A DNA stretch of 64,000 bases from Microdochium bolleyi (GCA_001566295.1 KQ964248.1:1054001-1118000); one strand, 5' to 3'. Counted from the stretch's first letter, positions 1-11,702 are shown. Notes: generated by a model not told the origin, from the letters alone. Program-made: numbers and translations.

Positions 1-423
1 GGAACGGGCAACCCAGGCATCGCGCTCGACCGGTACAAGCAGGCGTACGAGGCCAACATCTCGCCCTTTGCGGCGTTCCGTGGCCGCGAGTCTGCGCGCG
101 CGTACAAGCGCATGAGCCTGCCCGAGCGGGTGGTGTACTCGGTGACGCGGATGGTCCTGGCGTCGCGGACGAGCAGGAACCTGTTCGCCGCGTACTGCGT
201 GGCGCTGCACGTGCTCGTCTTCATGTCGCTGTACTGGATGGGCACAGCTGATGTGGAGCAGCACGGCAGCCACCTGAGCGCGGGCGTGCAGGCTGCCGCG
301 GCGGCGGCGGCGGCAGGGGCCGGGGGCAGTCGTGGAGGTTCCGGGACCGGTAGTGGCGGGGCAGCAGGAGGAGCGGCGGCGGCGCATGGTGGATGGCAGC
401 AGGAGGGCTTCAATGGGCACTGA
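1..423 (+). CDS. COY1: Golgi CASP/COY1-family protein, 3' end only
   Basis: Only the last 140 codons are in the window; the reading frame is open from base 1 and ends at TGA 421-423. The visible part is the conserved C-terminal domain of CASP, the short CUX1-derived Golgi golgin (COY1 in yeast): NPGIALDRYKQAYEANISPF, the FRGRE patch, then LPERVVYSVTRMVL and SRN, followed by a single C-terminal membrane anchor (about residues 60-80 of the fragment, NLFAAYCVALHVLVFMSLYW). CASP proteins are tail-anchored coiled-coil tethers acting in retrograde transport within the Golgi; the coiled coil must lie upstream of the window. Odd point: beyond the anchor there is a long Ala/Gly-rich lumenal tail (roughly codons 95-130), encoded by GCG/GGC runs, that I do not expect from the family core. 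Family assignment is firm; the symbol follows yeast usage. Confidence 0.9.
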   Translation, partial: GTGNPGIALDRYKQAYEANISPFAAFRGRESARAYKRMSLPERVVYSVTRMVLASRTSRNLFAAYCVALHVLVFMSLYWMGTADVEQHGSHLSAGVQAAAAAAAAGAGGSRGGSGTGSGGAAGGAAAAHGGWQQEGFNGH

Positions 424-2641
424 CGTTCGTATAGATGGCGTTGCAACGTAGCGGAAGAATGCAAGAACAAAAGTGGCGATGACCGCCCTAGAGAGCTCCT
501 ACCTTGTGTCATCTTCTTGTGTGAAGCTGTAGTCCGCAATCATGGTCCATGAACCTGATCTATTCCTCAGCTCGCGCTCCATGGACGTCTGTGGTATGAC
601 GGGGGGGGGGGGCTCCCTCTGCTGTCTTTGTCGCGACAAAGGTACCCTAGCGTAGGCGTCTTACCCGTAGCCCCATGTGCTTTATTCCTGCAGACCTGGA
701 TGCAGCCGGACCGACTGCTGCCGCGTGTGGGCCGCTATCCCGAACAGCAGTGCCGTTGCGAAAGAAGAAGAATAAGGCAGCGGGCTCATCGCGGCCGCGC
801 TTGCACGTGGTGCGTCAACATGATAGGCGGGTCGTCACCATTAACGGTAGCAGGCAAGCAGGCAAAGTCAACACCATACGCAGGCCATACTAATTAGGCC
901 AAGAGTATAAGAGTAGTCACATGCTGAAATATCGATTCTGGACCGCCATGGTGTTACAGCGAGTGGTAGCAACACTGGGTATCCCCCCTGGCCCCTCGCG
1001 ATCTTCAGCACGGCAATCTTGGAATACCTGGGCAGATGTCCCTGGCTGGCCTGTGTCCTTCCAGAAGTCGATGGGACCTGCCCTCAGGCGAGACGGCCCA
1101 GTGCCACACGTGCGCACACCAGGACACACACACACACACAGAAGACACACGCGCGTCTTGGATTTCAGGTGGCTACCCGCTGCCGGGCGGCTAGTCTGGC
1201 TGACGTGTGTGTAAGTGTGTGGGCGTTAGGGACGGAGGGGGAGGTGGTGGTGGGTGTGGGGATGGACGGCGGGAAGAGGCTGATGCAAAAATAAACCAAG
1301 ACAGTTGAGCGGCGGCGGCGGGCGGGAAGAGACAATGGACAATGAGGCTGGGTGGGGGGTGGACGGACCCGGTCTGTAAGCGCGGGCGAATGGGATTCGG
1401 CGAGGACTGTGGGGTTTGCCCTTGCCATGGATGCCCGGCCTGGTGTGTGTTCTTCGGCGTCGGCACTTTTCAAGCGCAGGGTGTCTTGGCTTTCTCTATC
1501 AAGGCAGGTCTGTAGTAAAATTTTACAGTCGGTTATTCGCCATGGGAGTACGACATAGAGCAGACCGGCTCGTGCGAAGCCGAGTCCCGTCCCTTGTTGC
1601 CTGCTTCCAGATGTCCACAGGGAATGTTGCTGACGGAAGTGGAGAGTGTACTCCGTAACGCGAACTCGAATAGAGCCTCTGAAGGTCTCGAACAGCCACT
1701 TCCTAGGTCTGCATGCAGTCATGAACACCCACTGTTGCCGTCCGGCCCGCCCTCTCCGCGGAAGTCCAGAGATCCAGCTGTCGCCCACGCAAGCGTGGCC
1801 AGCTTCACCAGTGCGTGTCCACAACCACGACGACGGCATCCATGGATACAGAGACGACCACCACCGCTTCCTGGACAACCACCACAATGCGCACCCTTGG
1901 ACGGGCGCTTGGAGAAGTGGACCGCCCGCTGAGAGCCGCAGCCAATGGGGCGCTAGCGCGGGTCTGCGGGCAGGGGCAGCGGCAGGAGCGACCCCGGCAG
2001 CCGATCGCCCAGGCTCGATTCGCCAGCCAAGGGTCCGCCCACAGCCAATCACGCCTGCCGCCGTGCTGCCCCACCAGGCGCTTCGGCGTCTAAGTCTGCG
2101 AGCGGAGCAGACTTCGTGCCGTTCGTGCCTTCCCCTTCTGGCGGCTCTGAGCAGTGCGAGCCGCCCTTGCTCGCTGCTCAGCTGAAGAGGCATGGCCCAA
2201 ATCTTGGTCATGGGCACGGTCATGGGTGGCACCTGCAGGCCTTGTGCTGCCGTGTAACGCCGCAATGCGCGGCAGGGCCTGCTCCCCTGCCTGCTCGGCT
2301 CGGGGCCGTATGGGCGCCACCAGCCTCCATTCGCTGCAGACGCTCTGGGAGGTGCTGCTCTTCTCGCCTCGGGACATGTGTATATGATCGTCCCGACTCG
2401 CACTTCTTTCCCATCGGCCTCTTCCAGCCTACACTCGCCATCCTATCGATCTGGTCTTCTGGAAACGAAACAGTCCTCGTTTTCTTTTACGTCTCTTTTC
2501 TTATACTTTCCAGTGTTTCCATTTCCTTGATCCTTTGGGTTTCGTTGTTTGTCTCTGCTCGGTCTTCTTCGCCGTCTCTCTTCATTGCCTCGTCACGATC
2601 TCGACCTCAAGTTACGACAGATATACCATACCGAAGCAACC
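424..2641. other. Intergenic region and leader of the DUF3455 gene
   Basis: No gene recognised. It contains a G12 tract (601-612), a short CA repeat (about 1124-1140) and, from about 2389 to 2641, a strongly pyrimidine-rich stretch typical of the promoter/5' leader of well-expressed fungal genes, with a TATATG at about 2381. Long open frames here (for example minus-strand 1165-2403) have Arg/Ala/Pro-rich composition and no family resemblance. Confidence 0.6.
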
Positions 2642-3541
2642 ATGAAGCTCTCCATCTTCACCACCCTGGCCGCGGCCTCGTCCGCCCTCGCCGCGCCTAC
2701 GTGGCCCGCCATCAACCCCGCCTCCCTCAGCAGCGGCGGCCTCGAGCACATCTCGGAATACTTCAACCTCCTCGCCGACAAGATCTCCAAGGGTCCTGGC
2801 CGCGGCGGCCCGAACGGCCCCCTGGTCCAGACCTGTGACCTGTCCAAGGCCACCCTGCCCCAGGCGCCCGTCCCGCTCGAGCCGCCCTCAGCCGGCCTCG
2901 TCCTCAAGCACGTCGCCGTCGGTCGCGGCACGCAGAACTACACCTGCGACACGGCAAACCCGTCCGCTGCCCCCGTCGCCAACGGTGCCATGGCCACGCT
3001 CTTCAACGCCTCGTGCGTCGCAGCCTCGTACCCGGACATCGCGAGCAAGCTCTCCGCCCTGGCCCTGCAGTTCGACCTCTCCGCCTTCCCCACGTCCGGG
3101 GACGAGTCCGTCCGCATGGGCCCCTCGAACCTGCTCGTCTCGGGCAACCACTTCTTCCTTGACGGCAAGACGCCCTACTTCAGCCTCGACACCAAGAACT
3201 TTGGCAAGCTCGGCCACGCCACCTTCGCCAAGAAGTCCGGTACCGATGCCCCCGCCGACGCCCCCAAGGGCCTCAAGGGCGAGAAGGCCGTCGCCTGGCT
3301 CAAGCTCGTCGCAGGAGGCTCCGAGGCTGTCCGCATCCAGGCCACCGGCGGGCTCGAGGAGGTCTACCGCGTCGAGACGGCCGGTGGCAGCCCGCCCGCC
3401 ACGTGCCAGGGCATGCCAGCTACATTCGAAGTGCAATATGCCACACAGTAAGTCAAGACCCCAATCCCGCAGGGATTTAAATGCTGTTTACGAGTCGAAG
3501 ACTAATGCTGTGTTACTAGATACTGGTTCTACGCCAAGTAA
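2642..3541 (+). CDS. Secreted DUF3455-family protein (often labelled malate dehydrogenase)
   Basis: Two exons, 2642-3447 and 3520-3541, give 275 aa. The 72-bp intron has donor GTAAGT (3448-3453), an ACTAATG branch site (3501) and acceptor CTAG (3519). Without splicing the frame would stop at 3449-3451; with it the C-terminus becomes QYATQYWFYAK, the aromatic YWFY ending expected of the family, so the intron is well supported. Residues 1-17 are a signal peptide (MKLSIFTTLAAASSALA, cleavage before APTWPA). Four cysteines in TCDL, YTCDT, NASCV and PATCQG contexts could form disulfides, and NYT and NAS are N-glycosylation sequons. DUF3455 (PF11937) proteins are fungal and bacterial secreted proteins of unknown biochemical role; the frequent name malate dehydrogenase rests on weak database inheritance and no Rossmann motif is visible here. 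The ATG at 2642 has a good CAACC-ATG context. Confidence 0.88.
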
Positions 3542-4463
3542 TTTAAGTGTTCGGGGTTTTATCATCATTCTGGGAGGTTCTCTGGTCATTTCTTGTCTAT
3601 ATATATCCTAGCGAGGCTGAATGAATGCAATGCCTTTTTCTTCTTTCCCTTATCAGCTCTCTCACCCCCCTCGTCTCTGTTGCGTTGCAAGCCCCGTGAC
3701 CATGCCATATGCCGTCGATACTGTTTACATTGAGACTTGCCACACATTCTCCCACCATGGCCTGGCATTCATCAACAATACGGTGACAACCTGACGGCGA
3801 ATTATCGAGCTGCCACGGACGGCAGCAGATTGGACTGCTTTATTTGCCTTGCGTATACTCCTGCGCAGTCAAGGGTCTCCTGCGAGAGCAAACATGTGCT
3901 ATCAAAACGTATGGATTGTCTATTGCTATCACAATGTTGACGACGTTATCCTGAACTCCAGGCCCTGTCTCTCATATCTAGGACCTGATATCCCACACAA
4001 AATCCCGACACGAGTGTACTTGGTCTAGACTAAGCAGATGTGTGCACGCAGAGTCAGTCCACCGCATGAACCACGCAAGCATGCCCCTCCGCAGAGATTG
4101 CGAGTCGATGGCGGAGGTGCCAGGAGGAGAGGGAGCTTGAACTTTTTATTTTTTGTCCCTGTTCGGGATAAGGGGACTCCATTTAATTTACAGTGTTGTG
4201 TCTATGAAGTTGTCGCCTGCTTTGGATATATATGCCAGTTTTGTCCTTCCTCGATGTCTTTATGTGCGCTCTCTGCCTCCCGCAAAATCCTGCCTCCGGC
4301 GTCTCTGGACTATTGTACCGAAAAATGTGCCCCATACACTGTGTATGTTTCACCTTGAAGTATTACTTCGTCCAGGAGACACCCGAGGTGTCAGACGCCT
4401 TCTCTCTCACGCACACACACACACACACACACACAAAGTCCGCCACCGCCGCTGCCGCTAGAT
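3542..4463. other. Intergenic region between convergent genes
   Basis: 3' flank of the DUF3455 gene and of the MGST3-like gene on the other strand. No gene recognised. The one distinct element is the CA repeat at 4412-4435, just downstream of the MGST3 stop codon. Confidence 0.55.
4412..4435. repeat. (CA)12 microsatellite
   Basis: Uninterrupted CA dinucleotide run read directly from the sequence, lying 28 bp beyond the stop codon of the MGST3-like gene, hence in its 3' UTR or at its 3' end (as GT on the mRNA strand). Confidence 0.95.
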
Positions 4464-5538
4464 TTACAAGGGCAAGAACTTGATCGCGCTGGCGACGCTC
4501 ATGCCGAGCAGGACGAAGCCAGACAGGCTGGACACGACGCTGCCGACGACGCGGCCCTTGGGCCCCGCGCCGGTGTAGCCCAGGGCGTACACGGCGCGCC
4601 CTGTGGTCCAGGTGGCCCCCAGACCCGCGGCGTAGACCGGGTAGGACAGGCCCGCGATGAGCAGCGCGCCGAGGAACGGGGTGAGGTTCTCGGTGTAGTT
4701 TGCGTGGGCGCGCTGGGCGCAGTTGAAGCGGTACGCGGCCGGGTCCTTGGCGGCCTGCTCGGCCGTCGCGTAGGCGTTGGGGTACGGGATCTTGGCGCGC
4801 TTGCGGGCGTCGCCGGTCAGGACAAAGTGCATCACGTTGATGAACAGCGAGGATGTGGCGGCCGCGAGGACGTAGCTGTTATTTTTTGGGAGGCGAGGGG
4901 TTCAGGGTTAGCATTCCAGAAGTCTTTGCGGGGTCATTATGGTTCGGTGAAGTGTGTGTAATGTGTGGTATGTGAAGCCTCAGCCCCCCAAGTGCTGGCC
5001 AGGAGAGCGTGCGAGAGAGAGAGAGGACAAGGAGAGACATCTGCCATGCGCCCATACGCCCTTTGAGGCTCGAGAACCCCAGCCCAGCCATCATAGTTGA
5101 CCACTTGACGTTGTAGCACGTGCTTCACGTCTCGAGGGGTACCAGAGCATGGCGCGCCGTGAGCAGCGGGAAATGTCGTGATTGGCGCATGGCGAGGCGC
5201 AAGTAAGGTAAGCACTTGCGCATGTCCTCACTCGCTTCCCCAGATAAGCTTTCCCCTGTCCGATGCGCGCGAGGCGCTCGGCTGCAGTATGCTTATTTTT
5301 GAGCCCCATGTGTTCCCCTCCGTGGGCAAGTAGTTTGCATCTTGGGTGGCTCGAGCCGGGACTTCTTATGGGTTGGTCGCCCAACACGTGGATGGACGGG
5401 GTGCAAGCAGCCCAGGCTTCCGACCACAACGTTCCGGCGGCACGGGAGGAATAGGAGAGCCGGGAAAGAAGGGGTTCGAGGGATGGGGATGTTGACTTAC
5501 CCGTACTCGGCGGGGAGCTGCAAGGTGAGAGTCGCCAT
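4464..5538 (-). CDS. MGST3-like microsomal glutathione S-transferase (MAPEG family)
   Basis: Exons (minus strand) 5538-5501 and 4875-4464 give 149 aa, the usual MAPEG length of about 150. Exon 1 encodes MATLTLQLPAEYG with the last Gly split by the intron; donor GTAAGT at 5500-5495, acceptor AACAG at 4876. Joined, the N-terminus reads AEYGYVLAAATSSLFINV, the expected MGST3 start. The core motif RFNCAQRAHANYTEN (FNC.QRAH.N.LE in the family) sits in the conserved loop between membrane segments, and four hydrophobic helices are visible. MAPEG class MGST3 enzymes are ER membrane proteins with glutathione transferase/peroxidase activity against lipid hydroperoxides. The 625-bp intron is much longer than the others here (56-110 bp); a further small exon inside it cannot be excluded, but the reading frame joins correctly without one. 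Only the start codon at 5538 restores the family N-terminus. Confidence 0.9.
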
Positions 5539-7142
5539 TGTCGCTGGTGGTGTAGGTATCTGAGTTGTGGTAGGTGGTAGTTGGTAGAGTGCAGTGCCTG
5601 ATTCGAGGTTGATGCGATGATGCAAGAGGAGCCCGCGATGACGACGGCTAAAACGAGGGACCAGGGCTAGTTATACCAGCAGCTAAGAAGAAACCCTCGT
5701 CCTTCGACTTAGTTCCAATCTGTCCTTCGCTCTTCTCCCGCTAGGTCCAGGAAAGTCTCCATCAAAACACGGGGTACCGCCCAGTATGTGTTACGTCGTC
5801 GCGGGCGCCTCGGCAGGAGCGGTGCAATTAATCACCCCCTTGCCCGACCCGAGTACGCTACTCCGTCCCGCATCGGTGGGGTCCATCCATCATTCATCAT
5901 GATGGCCACAACTTCACCCTTCTTGAATCAAAGAACACCTTGCAGCGAGAGCAAGCGAGTCGTGTAGCTGTACCCGCACATGGCTGCACATTCACTGATC
6001 TCGCTCGGCACAGCATAGCATGATTCGCCTGGGGTGCCTGCTCCCGACTCACCTGGAAGAGCTCGGGTGCTCCGGCAGGTCTCTCTGCGACGGGCAACTC
6101 GCATTCCACCCACCCAGCCCAATCCGAACCAATCGGTTCCAGTCGAATACGCGGAAAGGAGACGCGGGAGGGGAGAGACCCTTGGATTGATGTAGCCGGC
6201 AGCGCAGGCCAACCCCCCAACTCCCCCCCACCGGTCTGCTCGACATCAAAAACGCAAAAACAGCAGCCGGCAAACAAACGGTCCCATGCCGTACCTCTAG
6301 CTACCACTCCTTCTCCTCCGTCAGATTGACAGGGCAGGCAGGCACTGGGCGAGAAATGCCAGCGAGGCCAGTCCGGTCGCAATGCGGCAAAACAGGCAGA
6401 TTCTCGAGAGAATCGGCCCTGTTGTCCCGACCGCTGACGCCCGCGCCCCACTTCCGCGTTCTTGATGGTTCCGTCCTGGTGGGAAAGTCTCCGAGCACTC
6501 GGCCAACGCCCACTGTAAGCGCTCCAGCCAGCAGTGAACGAGCTAGACAGCTTTGGCGTGACGTCTCACATTACCCTGCAATAATGACAAGCACGGATCA
6601 GTCCCGGGCAAGTATGAGTGTTCGAGCTCGAATCACCCGAGACGGGGATCTCGATTATCTTCTGCTAGTTCTGGCTACAAGGTCGTGAGAGAGTTCTTCC
6701 CTTACACTGTCATATGCTTCGTACTTGAAAAGTGTAGCTGTTGTGCACGCTCGTATCCCCTATTTACATGTCGCTGGTTTTGTGAAAACATTTCCTCATG
6801 CCTCCCGGTCATGAAACCCGCCCATTTCTGATCTGCGCCGTGCCCTGCAATGCAATGCAAACCGAGTGCTCCCCGTGGGTTCAGGCGAGACACCATCCCG
6901 ACTGAACCCCCCAAAAATCAAATGCATACCAACGCCGGGAAGAATGCCAAAACAGAAAAGTCGAGGGTATCTCGCTTCATGAGGTGGTTCGAGTGCGATG
7001 CTTGCTCAAGGTCGTGATGAGCAGTGATGGATGTGTCAGATATGGTGATGAGCAGTGATGGCTTGCATAGTGATATTGACTCGCTGAGTTGTGATGGTGA
7101 TGCTTCGTCGTGTAGAGCGGTGATGATCGCCGTCGGGGTTGT
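5539..7142. other. Intergenic region between MGST3-like and CDH1 genes
   Basis: Upstream of the MGST3-like gene and downstream of CDH1 (both minus strand). No gene recognised; the open frames at 5897-6513 and 6326-6688 resemble nothing I know. A 17-bp direct repeat lies at 7014-7030 and 7045-7061. Confidence 0.5.
7014..7061. repeat. 17-bp direct repeat in the CDH1 3' flank
   Basis: GTGATGAGCAGTGATGG occurs exactly at 7014-7030 and 7045-7061 (31 bp apart). On the CDH1 mRNA strand this is CCATCACTGCTCATCAC twice, about 80-130 nt after the stop codon, so probably in the 3' UTR. More GTGAT units follow to about 7130. Confidence 0.85.
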
Positions 7143-9099
7143 TCATCGGATGACACCCCAGTTCGCCAGCTTCCCGCTTCCTCCTTCGTGCTCCTCCCGC
7201 TGTCCTGGACGCCGCCCGAATGTGGTCCAGAATCGCAGTGTCTCGTCACCGGCACCAGTCACGATCGTCCGGCCGTCTGGGCTCATGGCGAGGTACAAGA
7301 CACGGTATGTGTGCCCTGTGAGACTGGCGACCTGCGTCATCGATGGGTACTTCCACACGACGATCTGGTTTTGGCTGTAGCCGTGGGTCGAGACGATCTC
7401 GTTCGAGTTCTTGGACCATTGCAGGTTGCACACCTGGCTACCAGTGTCGATCTCGTTGATCACTGTGCCTCTGACGGTGTCGTGGAATATAATGCGCCGG
7501 TCGGCGGTACCTCCGCCAGACGCCAGAAGACCCCGCTGATGTGGCGACCAGGAGATGGCCTTCACGGCCGCGGTGTGATCCGAGAACTTCCATAACGGCA
7601 CATCTGACAGCTTGTCCCAAACCATAAGCTTATTATCGTTGCCGCCGCTGGCCAGTTGCCCGTCTTCGCAGTTCCACTTAAGACCGCACACTTCTTGCTT
7701 GTGGCCCATCAGCTTCCGCATCCACTGGTCTGGGGCTCGCACATCGCGGTGGTAGATCAAGCGATCGCGAGAGCCTGAGCTGAGCACATGTGTGTTCCAT
7801 GCCAAGGCACCAACGCGAGCAGTGTGACCGGTCATCGTTCTTAACCTCCTCGTCTTCTCCGCGTCCCAGATCTGCACGAGACCTTTCCCTGTGCCGATCG
7901 CTAGGTGTGTTCCCTTCTGGATCCACGACACGCTTGTGACAGTATCGTCTTCCAGGGTGCAGAGCTTGCTGACTGAGCTCGTCTGTGCATTCCACATGTA
8001 GACGCTTGACCCGAGGCCTACACCCAGGACGTTGGCGCTGCCCCAGTCAACGAGGTTCAGGTAGAAATCATCCGCCAGCTCTGGCGCGTCCAGAACCTTG
8101 TAGGGCACTTTGCTGACGGCACGAGGCTGTCTCCGCGGACTGAGCAGCATTTGTTGACTCCCGAAGCGGACCGGGGATAAGCTGTAAATTTCGGATCTAG
8201 TGTCCATATTTGGCCCATGCCTGCTCTGGGGAGTCCTGGACGGGGTTGGGTGACCTGCGACATGGCTGTGATGGCGTGGTGACATATAGGAGAAAAGGTT
8301 CTTGTGTGGCGTGGAGGGTGTGAAGCTGGATGGCAAAGAGGGCGGGATGTTACTCGGCGGGGTGTGCGCCCGCGTGCCATCGTTTACGCTGGCAGTCCGT
8401 GAAGATTGCGGTAGGTTGCCTTCTGGTGATAAGGATGGTGGTGTGGCTTGTGGTATTGTGTTCTCAAAGAGCTCAGCACGCAGCAGGGTGGAGAATGTAC
8501 GATTCGCCTCCTCAGCTAGATTGAATGTCAGCATGCATCTCATTGAGTGCATTGGGGCTGGGCGACGCATACTCTTTTGGAAGTGAAGCTCGCCATGCGG
8601 TGTCCGCTTCTTTTGTTTTGATGGAGTTGCTGGCGAACCCTCGTCGTGCAGTAAACTGAAGCTGGCCTGCAGATCTTGGCCAGACCGTGATGGGATGAAT
8701 CTACGATCGACGTTAGCATCAGGGCGTATTGCAAGCGCACGAACGTTCGGGTCTTCAATGGTCTTACCTGTCGCCGTTGATCCTTTGCCGTTTCCTACTT
8801 GGACTCGCGCCAGGTGTGCTATCCCTCCGATCTCCAGTGAGTTCCCTCGAGAGAGCCCGAGACAAGGCTTCAGCATCGACACTACTTCCGGCACCTCCCT
8901 CGCTGAGTCGGGCCATATGCCTCGTAGGTCTGCTCTTCACACTGCCGTTCTCTAGACCCAGCTTGGCTTGCAGCCTGCCCCGTTCTGACGGCGGCGGCGG
9001 TGTGGACATCCTGGCAGGCGTGCGAACAGCGGGGCTGTCTGCCGCGTGTTTCGTGCCCGCCGCGACTGGCTCAGTAGCCAATCCTGAATCCATCGCCAT
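7143..9099 (-). CDS. CDH1: APC/C activator Cdh1 (Fizzy-related WD40 protein)
   Basis: Exons 9099-8768, 8700-8573 and 8515-7143 give 610 aa. Intron 1 (8767-8701): GTAAGA donor, GCTAACG branch, CGTAG acceptor. Intron 2 (8572-8516): GTATGC donor, GCTGACA branch, CTAG acceptor. Splicing of intron 1 builds the C-box DRFIPSR at residues 110-116, the motif that binds the APC/C; the Cdh1-typical FTSR-like block ANRTFSTLLRAELFEN follows after intron 2, then a NLFSYMSP segment near residue 226, a seven-bladed WD40 propeller from about residue 300 that recognises D-box and KEN-box substrates, and the C-terminal Ile-Arg tail (WGVIR) that docks on Cdc27/APC3. It activates the anaphase-promoting complex in late mitosis and G1. 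Several SP/TP sites in the N-terminal half (for example LSPVR, LSPRR, SRTPQ) fit inhibition by CDK phosphorylation. The Fizzy-related class rather than Cdc20 is indicated by the C-box and the NLFSYMSP region. Start ATG 9099 is the first in frame. Confidence 0.95.
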
Positions 9100-11702
9100 T
9101 GTCGTGGTGATGGCAACGTGATTCCCCTAGGCCGACGCTCGCGTTGCGCTATATGTGTGACCAAGTGTGGCTAGGAAGCGCTCTGCTCATGTGGCCGCGG
9201 CGCTGAGGGAAACGATGCGCGCGATGTGTGCGCCTGCGTCTTGTTGCGAGGAGTTGTTGCTCCTTCTTTAAGTTGTCCCGGGAAAAACGAGGCTGCTATC
9301 GCATGATCCAAGGTGAGGTGCCACTCTCGTCGTGTGGTTGTTGTTCGCGCGAAATGTAGTGCAGGCACGGGCTGAAATCGGTGTCGGGGGGTTATAAATT
9401 CTGTATCTGTACTAATACACTGGAGAAAAGAGCAGCCGAATGTAGTGTTCGTGATGCTCTTCGGCGTGGGGGTGTTGCTGGAAGCTGGCGAGCTTTGAGG
9501 ATGCCGTCTGGAATGACGCCTCGAAACGTGGTGGCGGGAGGGACCGCTTTAGGATGGGCGCCGGAGGTCGCTGGAATCTGATCGTCAACCTGGGGCGGAT
9601 GCTGCGCGCGATGCACCGGACGGCTGCGATTAGGGAGATGTCGACAGATGCAAGAAGCGGATCGCGACCGAAGGTGTGCAGGCGGGAGAGGATGGTGGTG
9701 GTGGTGATGGAGGAGGTGGTGGTTGAGGCTGGAGCTCGAGAGCGATAGACAGATAGAGGGAGGGAGGTCGGTTGGACGGTCAGTCCCACGGGTCCTGGGG
9801 GCGCCCAGGGTCGCCTTGCAGCAACAGCGGTGCAGCTCAAGCCTCGAGGCAGGTGCCGCCGCCCCTCCACCACCAACAATCGCTCCTTGTCTGCACGCAG
9901 CGCCCCCTTCCCGTCAACGCGCGAGGCCTGAATCATACCCGATTCGGGACCCTGCCACCCAAACAACAACATTCACTATCATGTCGACTGCACACGGGTC
10001 ACCCGCAGTTGACGGAACCTGGCCCCCCTTCTGCTATACCTACTCCGTAGTCTTACTGCTTACTGCAACCTCTGATCGACACACATAAGCCACAACCTTC
10101 AACACTGCAAACCGCTTGCCCGAGCCGGCTCTACGAACTAACCAACGATCACCGTTGTCCTACTCTCTGACCAGCACAAGATCAAGTCTTCAATGACGCA
10201 GGGCCTATTGTGACCGCTACCAACAGGTCTGCATGGGGTTGTTGCGTGTGCTGCTATCCCTTCAAAGAATCATAACAATGCACGCGTTGGACCCTGCGTG
10301 TTTCGGCCCGCCTGTTTGTTTCCTTGCACAAGTAAACTCCCTGGAGCCTCCGATGAGACCACCGGCTGGGACAGACAGCTCGCTCCACTGACGATGTCGC
10401 CAGGACAGAGAGCGGTGGACGACGGACGTGGCTGGGGTCCCGCGTAAATGGGTCCCCTCCCGGTTCACCCAGCAGCGCGTGCGCACGCGCGTGAATCTGG
10501 CTTGGCGTCCGGCCTGGACGCGCGCGCAAAGACACCACCAGCGGCAGACATGGACATGGGGGTGCGGAGCAGCTTTGACAGCAGCTCAGCAATCCCCGAT
10601 TTCACTTTACGCCAGGCCCTGTAACTTTGCCAGAGCATCACCTACTGCGAACGTTGGCTGTGTCGTGGCCCAGAGCTCCGTGTGCCTTTGCACGGATGAC
10701 AGACTCGCAGGCTTGGTTCATGGATTTCAGCACCGCCAGTGCACGACAGCCATGATACTGAACCTCTGCGTGTTCAATACGAGTGGGAACCCCGTCCGAT
10801 CCCGACGTGCTTGTTTATTATTGTTGTGATGCCGCGGCCGACGCCCTGGGCAGCGGACTGGGCCGTCCTCAAGGGACGCGTGCGTGCACCACCAAAGGGA
10901 TCCAGCAGGCGTCTTCACCTTGGCTGTGCCTCTCTGTTCCGATAGGCTGTCGACGTTCGTCCCTGGTGTCGCACCCAATCTCCAGGGGGGGGGGAAAGGG
11001 AAATAGTGGAGTCGTGTCGCGGCCTGGGCTGCGGGCCCCAGATTGGGCTACTCCTCGCATGAGGGAGAAGCGTCATTAACCACTTAAACTCGACGCGCCA
11101 CGCGACGTGCCGCGACCTGACAGGCGACCCCTCCCTCGAGACGACTCAACACGGGAGATGATAGCGTTCGGACAAGACATGGACTGATTGAGCTCATGGT
11201 ATTATTACCTAAGCTGACAGAAGAGGTTGAGTGCTATTGCTTTCATTGCCAAAAGCTTGATGGACACTCTAACCAAGTCATTCACTCACCATACTTGTTC
11301 ACTCAGTGAGCCAAGTATATGCATTGTGAGAACGCCTGATGATCCCTTGCAGCCACAACCTCTACCCAATCATGTTTATACACATACACTATGCAAGCAG
11401 GGTCAGTTCCAATGTCTGGCTGGACCAAGCACGACATTGCGAGACCTGCTGCCCGATGTTGTCCGGAACCACCCCGATGCCGCTTATTCGATGCCACACC
11501 AGGTGCGGTTGTCTCAATGGTGCCTGACCCCTGCAGCGATCTCCGAACAATCACGATTGCCCCTGTGCAACACCGCTCGGAAGCCGTTGGGCTGCTCCTT
11601 CGCCCTCAATGATATGTCCGCTTCTCCGTGCCGGCCATACAGCTCCGCGGGTGCGCTTCCGGGGTCCTGCCTCGCATCTCCCACGCCTTCTGCCGGCGAC
11701 TT
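9100..11702. other. Intergenic region upstream of CDH1
   Basis: Holds the CDH1 promoter and leader and the 3' flank of the Pol X gene. No gene recognised on either strand. Visible elements: a GGT-rich block at 9689-9735 (CCA/CTC-rich on the CDH1 strand), a TACTCCGTA motif at 10041-10049 and a G10 tract at 10985-10994. Open frames such as 9412-9972 (-) and 10428-10829 (+) lack any family resemblance. Confidence 0.5.

Noticed and set aside
1165..2403. 412-codon minus-strand open frame
   Set aside because: Arg/Ala/Pro-rich composition with no recognisable domain; overlaps promoter-like DNA and repeats.
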